Shown: positions 46,908 through 58,492, numbered from the stretch's first letter. The stretch: 64,000 nucleotides of DNA from Bombyx mori (GCF_030269925.1 NC_085128.1:11782501-11846500), one strand, 5' to 3'. Made by a program: numbers and translations. Notes: a model not told the origin generated them from the letters alone.

Positions 46908-49900
46908 TCAGCCATAGTAAACACCAGCAATAAGCAATGCTTTCGGAGTGGTATCCAAGACGTTGTTGATTACGGAAAATGCGAATGGACGATTAATCTC
47001 AACAGTGATCAGTTTGTCTTTGCCTGGACAAACTTCTTCTACCTTATTGGGTTTCTTCACTTCATCTGAAAATATAGATATACCATAAATAGTTGTCGTG
47101 ATAATACTTAAGGTATTTTAATTATAAATTAATAATATAGTTTCAGTTTTTAACAAGAGAAACCTAGGTGCACAACGAATTTCCAAAACGCATTACCCCT
47201 GACCGCTTAGGTTACAAGTCATTTAAAATTTCAGATTCACTGGATCCATTCTCGGTGCTTTTAGGTTCTTTCAGAACCGGTCACTGCCCTCATCAAACTC
47301 GTCGATTACCACAAAGAGGTCCACGAGCTAACCAACCTATAGACAAAGCCCTCTGAGGTTTCTCGCCGGATCTTCTCAGTGGGACGCGATTCCATCGTAC
47401 GGTGGATTCAGCGAAGCACTGCTATTGCTAGGGCTTGTGTTAGCAAATTCCCTCAAGTTGAGCCCGTGAGCTCACCTACCAAACCGCGCTTAACTGGATG
47501 GGTAGGTGATGGACTGGAATAGCTTCTTAAACCATCAGTGATTAGGTAGGGAAACGCTATTAAGATTATTTTTGAAATTTGAATAGCGATAGCAGTCAAA
47601 ACTAAATATTCTTTCGATTATCATTTGTTTCATCTTCGGTCAATATTTTGTTTATTTTACTTCCAATCTTTTTTAATAATTTGCACTAGTAATTTTGTTT
47701 CTATATTTCTGACGATTCTATTACTGTGCACATAATCTCAGCGTATCCTTATTTCCGTATTCGTGTTTAAACGATATAATCCTCGTATGTTAGTTAATAC
47801 GCTGAATAGATTATAATATACGAAATAGTCTCAATAACGACAATCATAGTTTGCGAGATGCCTCCTGTCAGTTTGAGTTCATATTAAATATTAGTAATAT
47901 ATTATTATATTCATGCCAACAGAATGTCAATCTTAGAACTAAGCTCAGATATCTAAATAATCTAGATATTTAAGCTTAGTTCTTAGAAAATCGATTTCAT
48001 GTTACCAAACGTTAATTTTCAAAAGAGCTATGCGTGTGGAAGTCACGTAAAATTAATTATGCAATTGTAAGGTTGCAGGTACATACCGAAACTATTTTCT
48101 TTAATTATTTTGTCAACAAGATAGGTTTCGGTCAAGAAACTTTTGATTACACCGGGCTCACAGTTGTTGGTCACACCACAGAGCTGGGCCCGTTTTTTGT
48201 CAAACAAAATGTCCAAGTCCTGTATCTGAAACGTTTATTTCAAATTGATAATACATAAGAGATATACATATATAAATAAATATATCCTTCATAATGTATA
48301 CATATATATAATAAATAAAACATGTAGGTTTGTGTTTGTCTTTTTTGGCTTTCTGGATAAATCAATCCGACGGACGAGCTCACGGCCCACCTGGTGTTAA
48401 GTGGTTACCGGAGCCCATTGACACAATGACGTAAATGCCGCCACCCACCTCGAGACATAAGTAAGGTCTCAGTTTTTACAATACAATGGCTGCCCCACCC
48501 TTCAAGCCGAAACACGTTAATTATTGTTTCACGGCAGAAATAGGCAGGGTAGTGGTACCTACCCGTGCGAACTCACAAGAGGTTCTACCACCAGTAATTA
48601 TGCAAATTGTATTTTTGCGGGTTTCATTTTTATTACATGATATTATTCCTTCACTGCGGAAGTCAATCGTGAAATATTGCCAAGTAAGTACTTCATTAGA
48701 AAAAATGGTACCCGCCTGCGTTACATCGCTTTGATACGATTGCACAAGGCGTCTTATCCTTTAGGCCACGATGATTTCAAATCATTAATTAAGTTCAAAG
48801 TTTTAAAATAATTTTAAAAATATCACACCTTTTTGAGGGCCTCCGTAATGTCACCTTGAGTCAGTATTTGTCCAAGGGGCATTTGTAGTTCGACGCATTT
48901 ATATTCCAGGTATGGACTGATTTTATTGTAAACGTCAGTTTTCAAACTTTTGAATTTCTGTGTGAGCTTATATAATCCATTGACCTCATCGGGAAGAATT
49001 GCGAATAGTGTGAAGTCACCTCCCTTGAGCGATATGCTGATGAACTAAAAAAAATGTGAATGAAAAATTACTTATTATAAATATTAGGTCCTTACACATG
49101 AAACTAGCGTTTTGGCGTATTCCGAATTCAAATTTCTAAATTCATTTAGCTGGTACATTTGAGTTTTGAAAACATTCATTCATTTGTTTTTTCCTCATTG
49201 TCTTTAGCTATTGTATAGCTTCTATTGCAGGCTTTGAGCACGGCGACCGAACCAAGAAATTCCATAACGAAAATAAAACCTAACACCCCCGGCTCCGCCT
49301 ACCACGTAGCGCATGTTCAATGCATTCACACGTTGCGCTTGTGTAGTGTTTGTGAATAAGCGCGCGTGACTTGATGTGACGTGCGTGCGCATCATGCAAA
49401 GTATGTCCATCTCTCTCTCGCGGTCTAGCATAAGCTCATAAGCTTATAAGCTCCTAGGAGTGTGAAGGGGATAGTTAATGGTTTGCTTTTATTAATGTTT
49501 ATAAATATAGCGTGGTCTTATTTTATTATTGTTTTAATATTAAACTATTATTGTCCAATTATAATTGCATAAGTTGATAAAAAATGCTATGCAATAGCTT
49601 TACCGCGGCAGTCCCCGAGTGCCACACGTGTTTTTTTCTTTGGCGCCAATTATTACCGCATCATGGAAAACATAGAATATCGATACATTTACGGGTACGA
49701 CTTTTATCGTGACACCAGTGCTGCAGAAACAGTTCGACGGATTAATGATGTGTATGACGCTGGTGTCGCAAAAGAAAGCACGAGACGTTTTCGTTCTGGA
49801 AATTTTAAGCCTCAGAACCAACGCCGTGAACGGCCGGAGACCAAAGTTGAAAATGAGGAATGAAAGGCTATTGTGGAAGCAGATATGCTATGTAAGGACC

Positions 49901-52900
49901 AATATTAATTTTCTGGGCCCATATGTTTTTTTATTCCGATGTCCTTTTTTATTATTTAATATACTTAATTTGGCTATGATTCTAGTTCGTCTGTAGATTG
50001 TGATTAAGCCATACTTTTCTCTGTAACTTGTCTCGAATGGTTTATAGAGAGAGTTCTGTAGTGCTGTCAAAAATAATCCGAAAGCTGCCTTCTCCTGAAT
50101 GGGTTTCCAACATTTTCTGATCTATCTTATGCACTGTCCTTATTATACCGTCCACTGAGTACTTCTATGTATTTTATTGCTGTTTTTATTACTGCATGTT
50201 GATAATTCCGGTTTAAATCGCTGTAAATCTTTAAGCTGTTTATTTTTCAATTTATTTACGAGAACAATTACCGATTTTAAGCGTGGCGCAATTTAAATCT
50301 ACAGTAAAAAAATATAGCTAAAAATAAAGACTAACCTGTGCATCGTATTCCGAAACCTTGGCATACTTTACGATTGCCTTTCCGACCAAAGCAGGTGTCT
50401 TTACCTTTTTCTTAGCGTTTAAATAGAAATCCATTGTTTTCACTTTCGTTGGATTGAGCCCAGTATTGTAGTCAAGCTGAAATTTTTGAAACTATGTTAA
50501 ATATGTAAACAGGTGAATGTCGTCGTGGCCGAGAGTAATTTGATGTCTACAGACTTCAGTAGTCAACGTCAAGTGAACCTTGGGTTCTTCTGTCAATTTA
50601 CAGCAATAAAATAAATATTTAAAAAATCCTCTCTTTTAATATTACCTCTAGTTCGAGAGAACCAACTACAACGAAGCCATCGCCCTCCTTAATTACGCTT
50701 GTATCAACTAAATCCGCGTTTCCATATTGATCGAAATCTTCTTCGAGCTATAAAAAAACATATTGCCATGTTTGATTCATGAAAAAAATACTAAATCGTT
50801 TACAATCATTCTTTTATTGAAAACAAATATAGGTTCGACACTTAAATAATATTTTTACTGCAAATATGTATATTATTTATTTATTTATATATCCATATAT
50901 ATAAATAAAGTTGTATATGAGGTATAAATTAGATAAGACAAAATTGTAAATTACTCTTCTTTACTTCGGTAATGTTAAATTAAAATTAATGTTATTAAGA
51001 AGTTTGTTGTAATATCAAAAGCAACACAAATATATTTTAAGACATAAAGGCGGAGTCATTTATATTCTGATTTACACTAGTAAGTGTGCATAGCATACCT
51101 TTTTCTACTTTGTTTGTCAAGATTATTTTTTTTGTTAATTGCTTATCGAGTTCATGTTTTATAAAAGTAAACAAAAATATTGGAAAAAAGTTACTTTGTC
51201 CCCACCTTGACAATTAAAAACGTCAACAGCATAAGAAAATGTTAAGTATAAATGAACGTAAATCTAGAGGTATCGGTGATTATTGTCAAATTTTACAATT
51301 AGTTATTTGTAATGCAATAAGTTATTTGCATAGGAATTTATCTACTGAAGATACATACCCACTTATTTATTTCTTTTGCCGCTTTCTGTGGTCTATCGAA
51401 GTCTACATTTCCTGTTTGCCCTTTAAAGTACTTCGAATAGGTTTTCTTGAAAGTCGGACAAAATTGATCTTCGTCATCCGCGTATATTTTCGATGTATAT
51501 CTGAGTGGAAGTTCACTGTCATCAAATGTCTTTTCGTTTGCCATTTGGAAAGTCCTCTTCACCTAATAACAAATTCAAATTTACAGTTAATAAAAAAATA
51601 AAAACTAAGGTTCATATCTCGTAGTGTCATAATATATGATAGATTTTTTTTTTATGAATTACAAAATTTAATGTAAAATAAAAAAAACCAGCAAAAGAGT
51701 TATTAAAAGTAACCTGCTCAAAATTAAGTTTTATTAGACTCTGAGGTTTTAGACCATCTTTCTTTCGTTACCATTGAAGGCACATGGATCTACAACGTAC
51801 CTCATCGGGGTTACTGTGGTGGTGATGCAAACTAAATATCGTATCTCTTCTATTCTGTCAACAAAAATCTATATATATAAAAATGAAATGCTGTTCGTTA
51901 GTCTCGCTAAAATTCGAGAACGGCTGGACCGATTTGGCTAATTTTGGTCTTGAATTATTTGTGGAAGTCCAGGGAAGGCTTAAACGGTAGATAAATATGA
52001 AAATGCTCGGAATTAAATAAAAATAACAATTTTGTTTTTCCTTTGATGTGTCCCCCGTCGGACGGATTCCTTTCGTCTGTTTTAAGTTTATTTTATACAA
52101 ATTTTTAGGTCTTTTATTTATCGATTGAGGCACTACGAAGTCTGCCGGGCTAGCTAGTATAATATAAAAAGGAATTTTAAAAGGGATAAAATTCAATCTC
52201 CCACCACTAAAAACGGTTAGTTTAATGTGAGCCATCAATATTTTTAAATCATTGAATCTAATATATTAAGGTTCATATCTCGTTATGTCATGTATGTAAT
52301 AGGTGACTAATAATTTATCATTTTATATTTTGGCCCCAAGCGACGTCACTCACTAGCTGTCAAATCTGTATTAATAGATACCAAACTATGAAATTATGAT
52401 TTTTTTATTTTTCATATGTCCCACCGGAGGCTGGTTTAATGTGGTACAATCTATACACATCTACGTACCTCAGTACTATTCCTAATTCCCAGTGTATCTG
52501 TGATAGCTTCAAAAGTTTCTCCTTTGGAATATAATGCAAGCTGCCCCAAAATGTTCAAAATGGGCACGGATGTTACAGCGAGAGATTTTCCTGGATAATC
52601 TTTTTGAAGTTCCTGTAAAAATATAAATTTTTTAAAACACTTCCAAAACTTAAGGTTTAATGTAGTTAAAGATAAGATTTATATCTTCAGTTTGAATGAA
52701 TGTGTTTTTATTTTTTATTTTGTAGGATATTTTGAAAATGGTATCTTCAATTAAAATTTATAGTAGAGGAGTATGGAAGGAGAAAACATCTTTCGCCGAC
52801 CCTAGGTTACTGGGAGAAGAGCAGGAGAATAAATGGTATCATTAATTAAAAAGTTTATTAAAAGTATTTAAGTAATTCATTTAATTTTGCCATATCGCAT

Positions 52901-53794
52901 AAACTCAATCGTTAACATTTGATTAGTACATACTTCATTAGAAATATTGGTACCCGCCTGCGGGATTCGAACACCGGTGCATCGCTCATCATGAATGCAC
53001 TAGACGGACTTCTTATCCTTTAGGCCACGATAGCAAAATTGTGTATTTGACTGATATGATACTTTAAGAAATTTCAAGTGCTACACTTACATAAAACAAG
53101 TTCCTTGTCAACTCATTATTATTTTCAGCAAGCCAGTTGCCTATATTTGAATTCGGATATTTATCTAAAAGCATAAGAGAAACATAATATATTGCCAAGT
53201 AGTAATTAATAAATTATGCGCCTCCACCGACAGCCAGGGAGGCACAAGAGTTGTGATGATAAGAAGAAACTCGCGGGTGGCTATATTCATATTTTTTGTC
53301 TGTGGGCTCTGGTAGCCTTTTAATATAACATAGACTTAAACTGCGCCCTGAAACCCAACTCTATAAAAAAATATTAACAGACTTCGAATCCGATTTTTTC
53401 TAAATTTTATATAATATAGTAAACTAAACTAGAAATGACACAAATTATAATAATATAGATGGAACACGTTTTGCTCCAGACCTGTGGTAGAGCATATTAA
53501 CAAACTTCAATATGCTACTTTAAATCAGGTCTCCATACAACCTTTATCTTTACCTTTTCCCATCTTCAGGAATGGTATTACGTACTAAGCAATCTGATTT
53601 TATAATTTTCAAGTCTCGGTCATCCGATCAGGCTGACTACATATTTCTAATTCAAGGTGTAATATGTTACAAATAAATTACATAAACTAATAAATAATAA
53701 ACAAATTATTATACTATAACTACAAACCTTCTATGAATCCGGCGGCTAGCAACCCAAATAAGGTACACAAACAACTCAACAAGGACTTCTTCAT
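46908..53794 (-). CDS. Serpin C: secreted serpin-fold protein with short, hinge-less reactive loop (9 exons)
   Basis: Coding exons in transcript order: 53728-53794, 53091-53164, 52469-52612, 51359-51562, 50646-50747, 50336-50476, 48829-49044, 48087-48225, 46908-47065. Introns are GT-AG and the joined frame is 414 codons plus TGA. The signal peptide starts 'MKKSLLSCLCTLFGLLAAG'. Domain order matches serpin B: 'NWLAENNNELTRNLFY', glycosylation site 'NST', 'SKIYADDEDQFCPTFKK', 'NVDFDRPQKAAKEINKW', 'PALVGKAIVKYAKVSEYDAQ', 'FTLFAILPDEVNGL', then 'INRPFAFSV' and 'LLIAGVYYG'. The first of the last two exons is nearly identical to that of B, while exon 7 differs at 21 of 72 residues by my count. The reactive loop has Cys375 and two residues more than B ('CPGKDK' against 'CSDK'). 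The hinge is absent. An extra cysteine replaces Ser in 'LCGVTNNCEPG'. It probably arose with B by the local duplication. Confidence 0.93.
47180..47560 (+). mobile_element. Jockey-clade LINE 3' end, in serpin C intron 8
   Basis: 'ctggatccattctcggtgctttt', 'tttctcgccggatcttctcagtggg' and 'gcgaagcactgctattgctaggg' place it in the jockey tail family. It is the partner of the copy at 35505-35795 and is longer. The 62-codon frame over it is not a gene. Confidence 0.7.
47932..47986. repeat. Imperfect inverted repeat, arms about 24 bases
   Basis: 'cttagaactaagctcagata' on one side and 'taagcttagttcttag' on the other are complementary with few mismatches around a short loop. It lies in serpin C intron 8. 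Confidence 0.65.
48365..48778 (-). mobile_element. Bm1 SINE, in serpin C intron 7
   Basis: From 'cggacgagctcacggcccacc' to 'ctttaggccacgatg'; part of the head B-box region is deleted. It is absent from intron 7 of serpin B, where the flanks 'aatcaatccga' are continuous. Confidence 0.85.
49084..49902 (+). mobile_element. Internally deleted mariner with nested insertion, in serpin C intron 6
   Basis: It starts TTAGGTCCTTACA after TA and ends TAAGGACC-AA before TA, the same ends as the mariner at 54532-55853. Only about 60 codons of transposase remain ('NIEYRYIYGYDFYRDTSAAET'). About 430 bases (49200-49630) inside the 5' leader are foreign to the mariner. Serpin B intron 6 has the empty site ('ttaattttctg' continuous). 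Confidence 0.78.
49200..49630. mobile_element. Unidentified insertion inside the deleted mariner
   Basis: Inserted between 'cctcattg' and 'tttttttctttggcg' of the mariner leader. Near its ends are 'agctattgtatagct' and the near-complement 'tgctatgcaatagct'. It contains GC-richer sequence with 'gcgcgtgacttgatgtgacg'. It may be a short non-autonomous element I cannot name. Confidence 0.5.
51868..52158. mobile_element. Helitron-like non-autonomous element (copy 2), in serpin C intron 3
   Basis: It starts TCTATATATATAAAAATG and ends CTAGCTAGT, without inverted repeats. It matches 45850-46134. It is absent from intron 3 of serpin B. Confidence 0.55.
52906..53033 (-). mobile_element. Bm1 tRNA-like head only, in serpin C intron 2
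   Basis: From 'taaactcaatcgttaacattt' to 'ctttaggccacgatagc', including 'gcgggattcgaacaccggtgc'. The body is missing. This is SINE sequence, not a functional tRNA gene. Confidence 0.8.
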
Positions 53795-53843
53795 TGTGAA
53801 ATTTCGCTGCAATTTCTGGAATACGAATTGTTAAAGCTTCACT

Positions 53844-53850
53844 TATATAA
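53844..53850 (-). promoter_or_regulatory. TATA box of serpin C
   Basis: TATATAA on the minus strand about 50 bases before the start codon, followed by GTGAAG as in serpin B. Confidence 0.65.
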
Positions 53851-54531
53851 GACCAATTTTAATTAATCTCCTTGTTTAATGTTTAATTTAGAGATAAAAT
53901 CGAATAATGTAACGTACTGAATGTGCTACTCAATAAAATTTATTTGAATCGTAATAGTTATTTAGGCTTTTTTTAAACATATTAGAAAACGTGATGTTTA
54001 GATGGAGCTTTTAATCGGACGCTTGGGCAGAGTGGCGAAGAAGGATTTTTGAATGCGGCTCGATTCCCACTATTCTTAATGTGAGTTTCCCTCGAATCAA
54101 TCTATGGAATTCAAAAAATTGGTTGAATTGGAAATAAAATTTTATTATATTTGCCTATTTTAATAGAATCTAAACTGTGAATTGTGAATAACATGTCACG
54201 CAACGTGGTTTTTTTTTTATTACTTAATTTGGACGCGCTCACGGCCTACCTGGTATTAAGTGGTCACCAACTGGTTTACAAAGCGGATGCCGCCACCCAC
54301 CTTGACTCTCTGAAGTTCGAAAGAAATTCAGTTTTTGAAAGACAATGCAGCATACTTGGTGCTTTTTAAAAATTCTTTTAATACTGTTTCTTATAATTTA
54401 TTTTTAAATCTTACTTAGGATACAAGGCTATAAGGAGCTTTATCATTTACATATTGTTTTTAACAAATCGATGTCATTATTGTTTAGGTTTTGCTTATAA
54501 TGTGTATCTTTCTTTAAGTGTTATTTTAATA

Positions 54532-55853
54532 TTAGGCCCATATAAAATTATCGTTATGTCGTACTGACCAGTTTGATCTGAAATATCTTCTCTTTGGTTA
54601 AGAATTCCAAAATCAAATTTATAAATTCATTTAGCTGGTATATTTGAGTTTTCAAAACAGTCATTCATTTGTTTTTTCCTCATTATTTTTTTCTTTAGCG
54701 TCGCTTATTACTGCACAATGGAAAACATGAAATATCGGTATATTTACGAGTACGTGTTCTACCGTGGCACCGGTGCTGCAGAAACAGCTCGAAGTATTAA
54801 TGATATGTACGGTGCTGGTGTCGCAAAAGAGAGCACGGTACGTTTTTGGTTTCAGAGTTTTCGTTCTGGAAATTTCGATCTTCTGAACCTACCCCGTGGA
54901 CAGCCAGAGACCAAAGTGAAAAATAAAGACTTAAAGGCTATTGTGGCAGCGGATCCATCACAAAGCACTTCGGAGATAGCTGCAGGCTTCGGGGTAACTG
55001 TTAAAACTGTATTAATCCACTTGAAGCAAATAGGGAAAATAAAAAAAAATTGCTCATGTATTAATAATTGAAAAATAGCTCAGGTAGGTCATGAATTGAG
55101 TGAATCGAACTTGCCAACACGCGTCGACTGCTGTGTTGCTTTGCTCAACCGACACAATAATGAAGGGATTTTAAATCGAATAATTACTTGTGATGAAAAA
55201 TGGATACTGTACGATAATCGAAAGTGCTCGTCGCAATGACTGAGCCCTGGAGACCTAGCCAAATCCTGCCGTAAATGAAAATTGACTCAGAACAAGTTAC
55301 TTGTGAGTGTTTGGTGGACTAGCGCCGGTGTTGCTCACTACAGCTTCCTAAAATCTTGCCAGACTATTACGGCAGATATCTATCGTCAGCAACTGCAAAT
55401 CGTGAAGGAAGAACTAGCTAGTTAGCAGCTGCTAAACAACCGAGATTGGTCAATCGCACTAGGCACTGCTGCTTCACGACAACGCAAGAACACACACTGC
55501 ACAACGAACAACCACCAAGTTAGATGAGCTATAATTGGAATATCCACGACCTCCACCGTACTCCCCGGACCTTACTCCAACAGATTACCATTTTTTTTTC
55601 TGGAATTTGGACAACTTCGTACAAGGAAAAAAATTCAATTCCGATGCGGCAGTCCAAACCAGCTTCAAAGAGTTTATTGATTCTCGCCCCATGGTTTTTT
55701 TTAGTAAAGAGATCAATGAATTACCTACGAGATGGCAAAAGTGCATAGATAACAACGGTGTAAACTTTGATTAATTAAATATATTTTTCACAAGAAAAAA
55801 TTGACTTTATATTCCTTCCGCACAAAACGCCAATTTCATATGTAAGGACCTAA
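54532..55853 (+). mobile_element. mariner transposon (D34D), about 1.3 kb
   Basis: Bounded by TA (54530-54531, 55854-55855). The right terminal repeat reads TAAGGACCTAA outward; the left end (TTAGGCCCATATA) is degraded. The paralogous position near 42940 in copy B is empty. It encodes a decayed transposase. Confidence 0.85.
54718..55774 (+). pseudogene. mariner D34D transposase, multiply interrupted
   Basis: The N-terminal frame gives 'YRYIYEYVFYRGTGAAETA' and a helix-turn-helix-like 'STSEIAAGFGVTVKTVLIHL'. Later frames give 'CDEKWILYDNR' (first catalytic Asp), 'LLHDNARTHTA' (second) and 'PYSPDLTPTDYHFF' (third), with 34 residues between the second and third. In-frame stops near 55068, 55240, 55280 and 55420, and a shift near 55530, inactivate it. 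Confidence 0.85.
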
Positions 55854-55976
55854 TACGCGTAACTGGAGAACAAAATTTTATTATCTTTCATGATTATTAT
55901 ATCCTCAGTATGAAATTGTTTGACTGTAAAGGCAAGGTACCCACTATACTCGTATCCTAGAAATATTAATATCATA

Positions 55977-56388
55977 AGTCGTCGTGGCCTAAAGGATAAG
56001 ACGTCCGGTGCATTCTAATCTAGCTATGCAACGGTGTTCGAATCCCGCAGGCGGGTACCAATTTTTCTAATGAAATACGTACTTAACAAATGTTCACAAT
56101 TGACTTCCACGGTGAAGGAATAACATCGTGTAATAAAAATCAAACCCGCAAAATTTTAATTTGCGTAATTACTGGTGGTAGGACCTCTTGTAAGTTTCTG
56201 CAATGATAATGATAAGCAATAATGCGTTTCGGTTTGAAGAGTGGGGTAGCCGTTGTAAATATACTGAGACCTTAAAACTTATATGTCAAGGTGGGTGGCG
56301 CTTTTACGTAGTAGATGTCTATGGGCTCCAGTAACCTCTTAACACCAGGTGAGCTGTGAGCACGTCCACCCATCTGATTAATAAATAA
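55977..56388 (+). mobile_element. Bm1 SINE, full length
   Basis: The head 'gtcgtggcctaaaggataagacgtccgg' is followed by 'gttcgaatcccgcaggcgggtacc', the body and the tail 'cacccatctgattaataaataaaa'. It is absent from copy B of the duplication. Confidence 0.9.
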
Positions 56389-56461
56389 AAAGTCTGGGAA
56401 TATCGGATCGAATTAAGGATCGCAATATGTAGGCAGCAGCAGCTTGGCACTTCTTATGTAT

Positions 56462-57465
56462 TTTTTTTTTTTTTTTTTTTTGTCAGGAGGAAATCGCCGG
56501 ACTTCCGCCCTTCACTGGGGATGGAGGGCGGGGCATGTCGGAGTCGAACCGACTAAAACCTCCTGTCTCTCAACAACCAACGTCCAAACCTCGCATGAGA
56601 CAAAACTCATGAAAAGGCAAGGGGGGAAAGTGAAGCGTTTAGTGCGGAGCACATCTCTCCCATCACCCTCCCCCTCGGGACGCCGGACTGGCGGTCGTCG
56701 GCGCCACGACCACCAGCCCTCTCGGTCGGCAGGCTATCCGAAGCCCGCCTAGATGGCGCCGGTTAGAATGGTCTATCCTACGGAATACCCCGCTGGGTCA
56801 GAACCAGCGTGGGTTGAGGATAGCCGGCCTTCCATCACCCGGATGCGCATGCATAAAACGCGTGCAGAGCAGCTTGCACGTCGTCTTCTTAGGCCCCCTT
56901 CGTCGGTCCCCAGGCCGACATGTGAGGGAGACCCGAAACACTTAGAGGGCCAGGGCTTGGGCGAGATCCGCCTCCCTGGCCCCCGCTCGACGGCGGCGGG
57001 CCTGTGCGTCTCTCACGCGCCCCGCCGCCTCCTTCTGCGAGATGGTGCACTCGCAGAAGTCGAGCATCGCCTTCCACGACTCGTCGTCACCGAGCATCGA
57101 TGCCACAACACTCGGCAACGACAAGTCGTTTCCTATTTTTGCAACGAGGACACGGCGCCACCCCTCCCATGCGGGGCAGGCAACGAGCGTGTGCTCCGCC
57201 GTGTCCAAGTTGCAACCACAATGGTGGCACTCTGCCGTCGGCTCGGCTCCGATCCGGTGCAGGAACTCACCGAAGCAACCATGCCCAGTGAGCACCTGCG
57301 TGAGCCGGAAAGTGAGGCGTCCTCTGTCACGATTCACCCAGTTCACAAGAACCGGGCGAATCGCCTCGACGGTCCTACGACCAGCCGAAGGATCGGCCAG
57401 CCGTCTGGACCATGACTCCAGCACGGACCGCCGAGATTGGGCCCTCCGCGCTCTGACCACACTGG
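56462..57465 (-). mobile_element. R1-clade LINE family beta (copy 2), 5'-truncated
   Basis: It is flanked by an 11-base target duplication, ttcttatgtat (56451-56461 and 57466-57476), with poly(T) at its left end. The 3' UTR and ORF closely match the element at 18438-20838. The empty site is seen in copy B near 43125 ('ggcacttctaatgt'). Confidence 0.92.
56942..57465 (-). pseudogene. LINE ORF2 C-terminus (family beta)
   Basis: About 172 codons with 'RRSVLESWSRRLADPSAG', 'FRLTQVLTGHGCFGEFLH' and the zinc cluster 'CHHCGCNLDTAEHTLVAC'. There is no RT domain. It is nearly identical to the C-terminus of the ORF at 18903-20582. Confidence 0.88.
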
Positions 57466-57978
57466 TTCTTATGTATATAAGTGACGTAAACCATTCCCCA
57501 TCAAGCAGAGCATCAACATTATTACAGAGGACTTTCTATAGTGCTGGAGCATGAATCAAATCCACATAGGAGATGAAATAAAATAGGATCTTGAAATTAA
57601 AATGTTTCCTGGAACTTTCCTGCGTGTGTTTGCGCAAAGATTGCTCTCACCCTAATGTTTTTGAACTCTTAATATTTATTTTTACAGTCCAGACTTAGCC
57701 TTACCCTTATGCAGTTGCGACTTTAATTTTATTTCTCAAAATGAGCGTAGATATTCGCATTGTTACATCCCTTGGATAGCTGGAGCAATGAAAGGATAAT
57801 AAATGTAAAAATTTCAAGCATTAGGACATTTCCTCAAATATCACGTCTATTCGAGTGCTACGAGAAATTTCGGGAAGATTCTAATTCCTTCTGTACGACT
57901 TTGTCAGGCCGCTCCAGTCCAATTAGGACTCAAATGAGAGTGGGCAACGGAGAAGTTCAATTGTAGCTCAAACAATAC

Positions 57979-58142
57979 TCTCAGTGGGTCGCGTTTCCGA
58001 TCCGGTGGTAGATTCTGCGAAGCACTGCTCTTGCTAGGGTTAGTGTTAGCAACTCTCCGGTTGAGCCCCGTGAGCTCACCTACAAACGTTAGGGTGAAGC
58101 TGAAATAGCCTCTCAAGGCTATCAGCATAGGTAGGGAAAAAA
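57979..58142 (+). mobile_element. Jockey-clade LINE 3' end, short
   Basis: 'tctcagtgggtcgcgtttccgatccgg' through 'agcctctcaaggctatcagca' and an A-run. It is well preserved and absent from the paralogous position near 43590, so it is a later insertion. Confidence 0.75.
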
Positions 58143-58492
58143 AGTATAACGTATAATTATTGTAGTGCTTCAAATTATTAATGGCGTTGAGACCTGTGAA
58201 TGGAAATGGTGTGATTTTTAAAGAAATGTTATTTAGACAAATCAGTGCATTGTTATATCAGGGCATGAGCCTGTTTTCTAAGGGTCTATGTAGATTGTCT
58301 GGAAATAATAGGTTGGGAAAAAGTCTTTTCGCATTATAGTATGTATGAACTTGTAATAAAATCTCTTTGGCTATACAATTTGTATCTGGCTGGTTTTAGC
58401 ATCATTAAAAGTTTAAATTTTAAAGAAGATAATTCCAAATTCAAATTAGGAAAATATGTGATTTTTATATATTTTTCGTACCTACTGTCCAG

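Noticed and set aside
51239..51601. 120-codon plus-strand frame
   Set aside because: Antisense shadow of serpin C exon 4.
52906..53033. tRNA-like sequence in serpin C intron 2
   Set aside because: It matches the head of Bm1 copies elsewhere in the window and lacks a proper acceptor stem.
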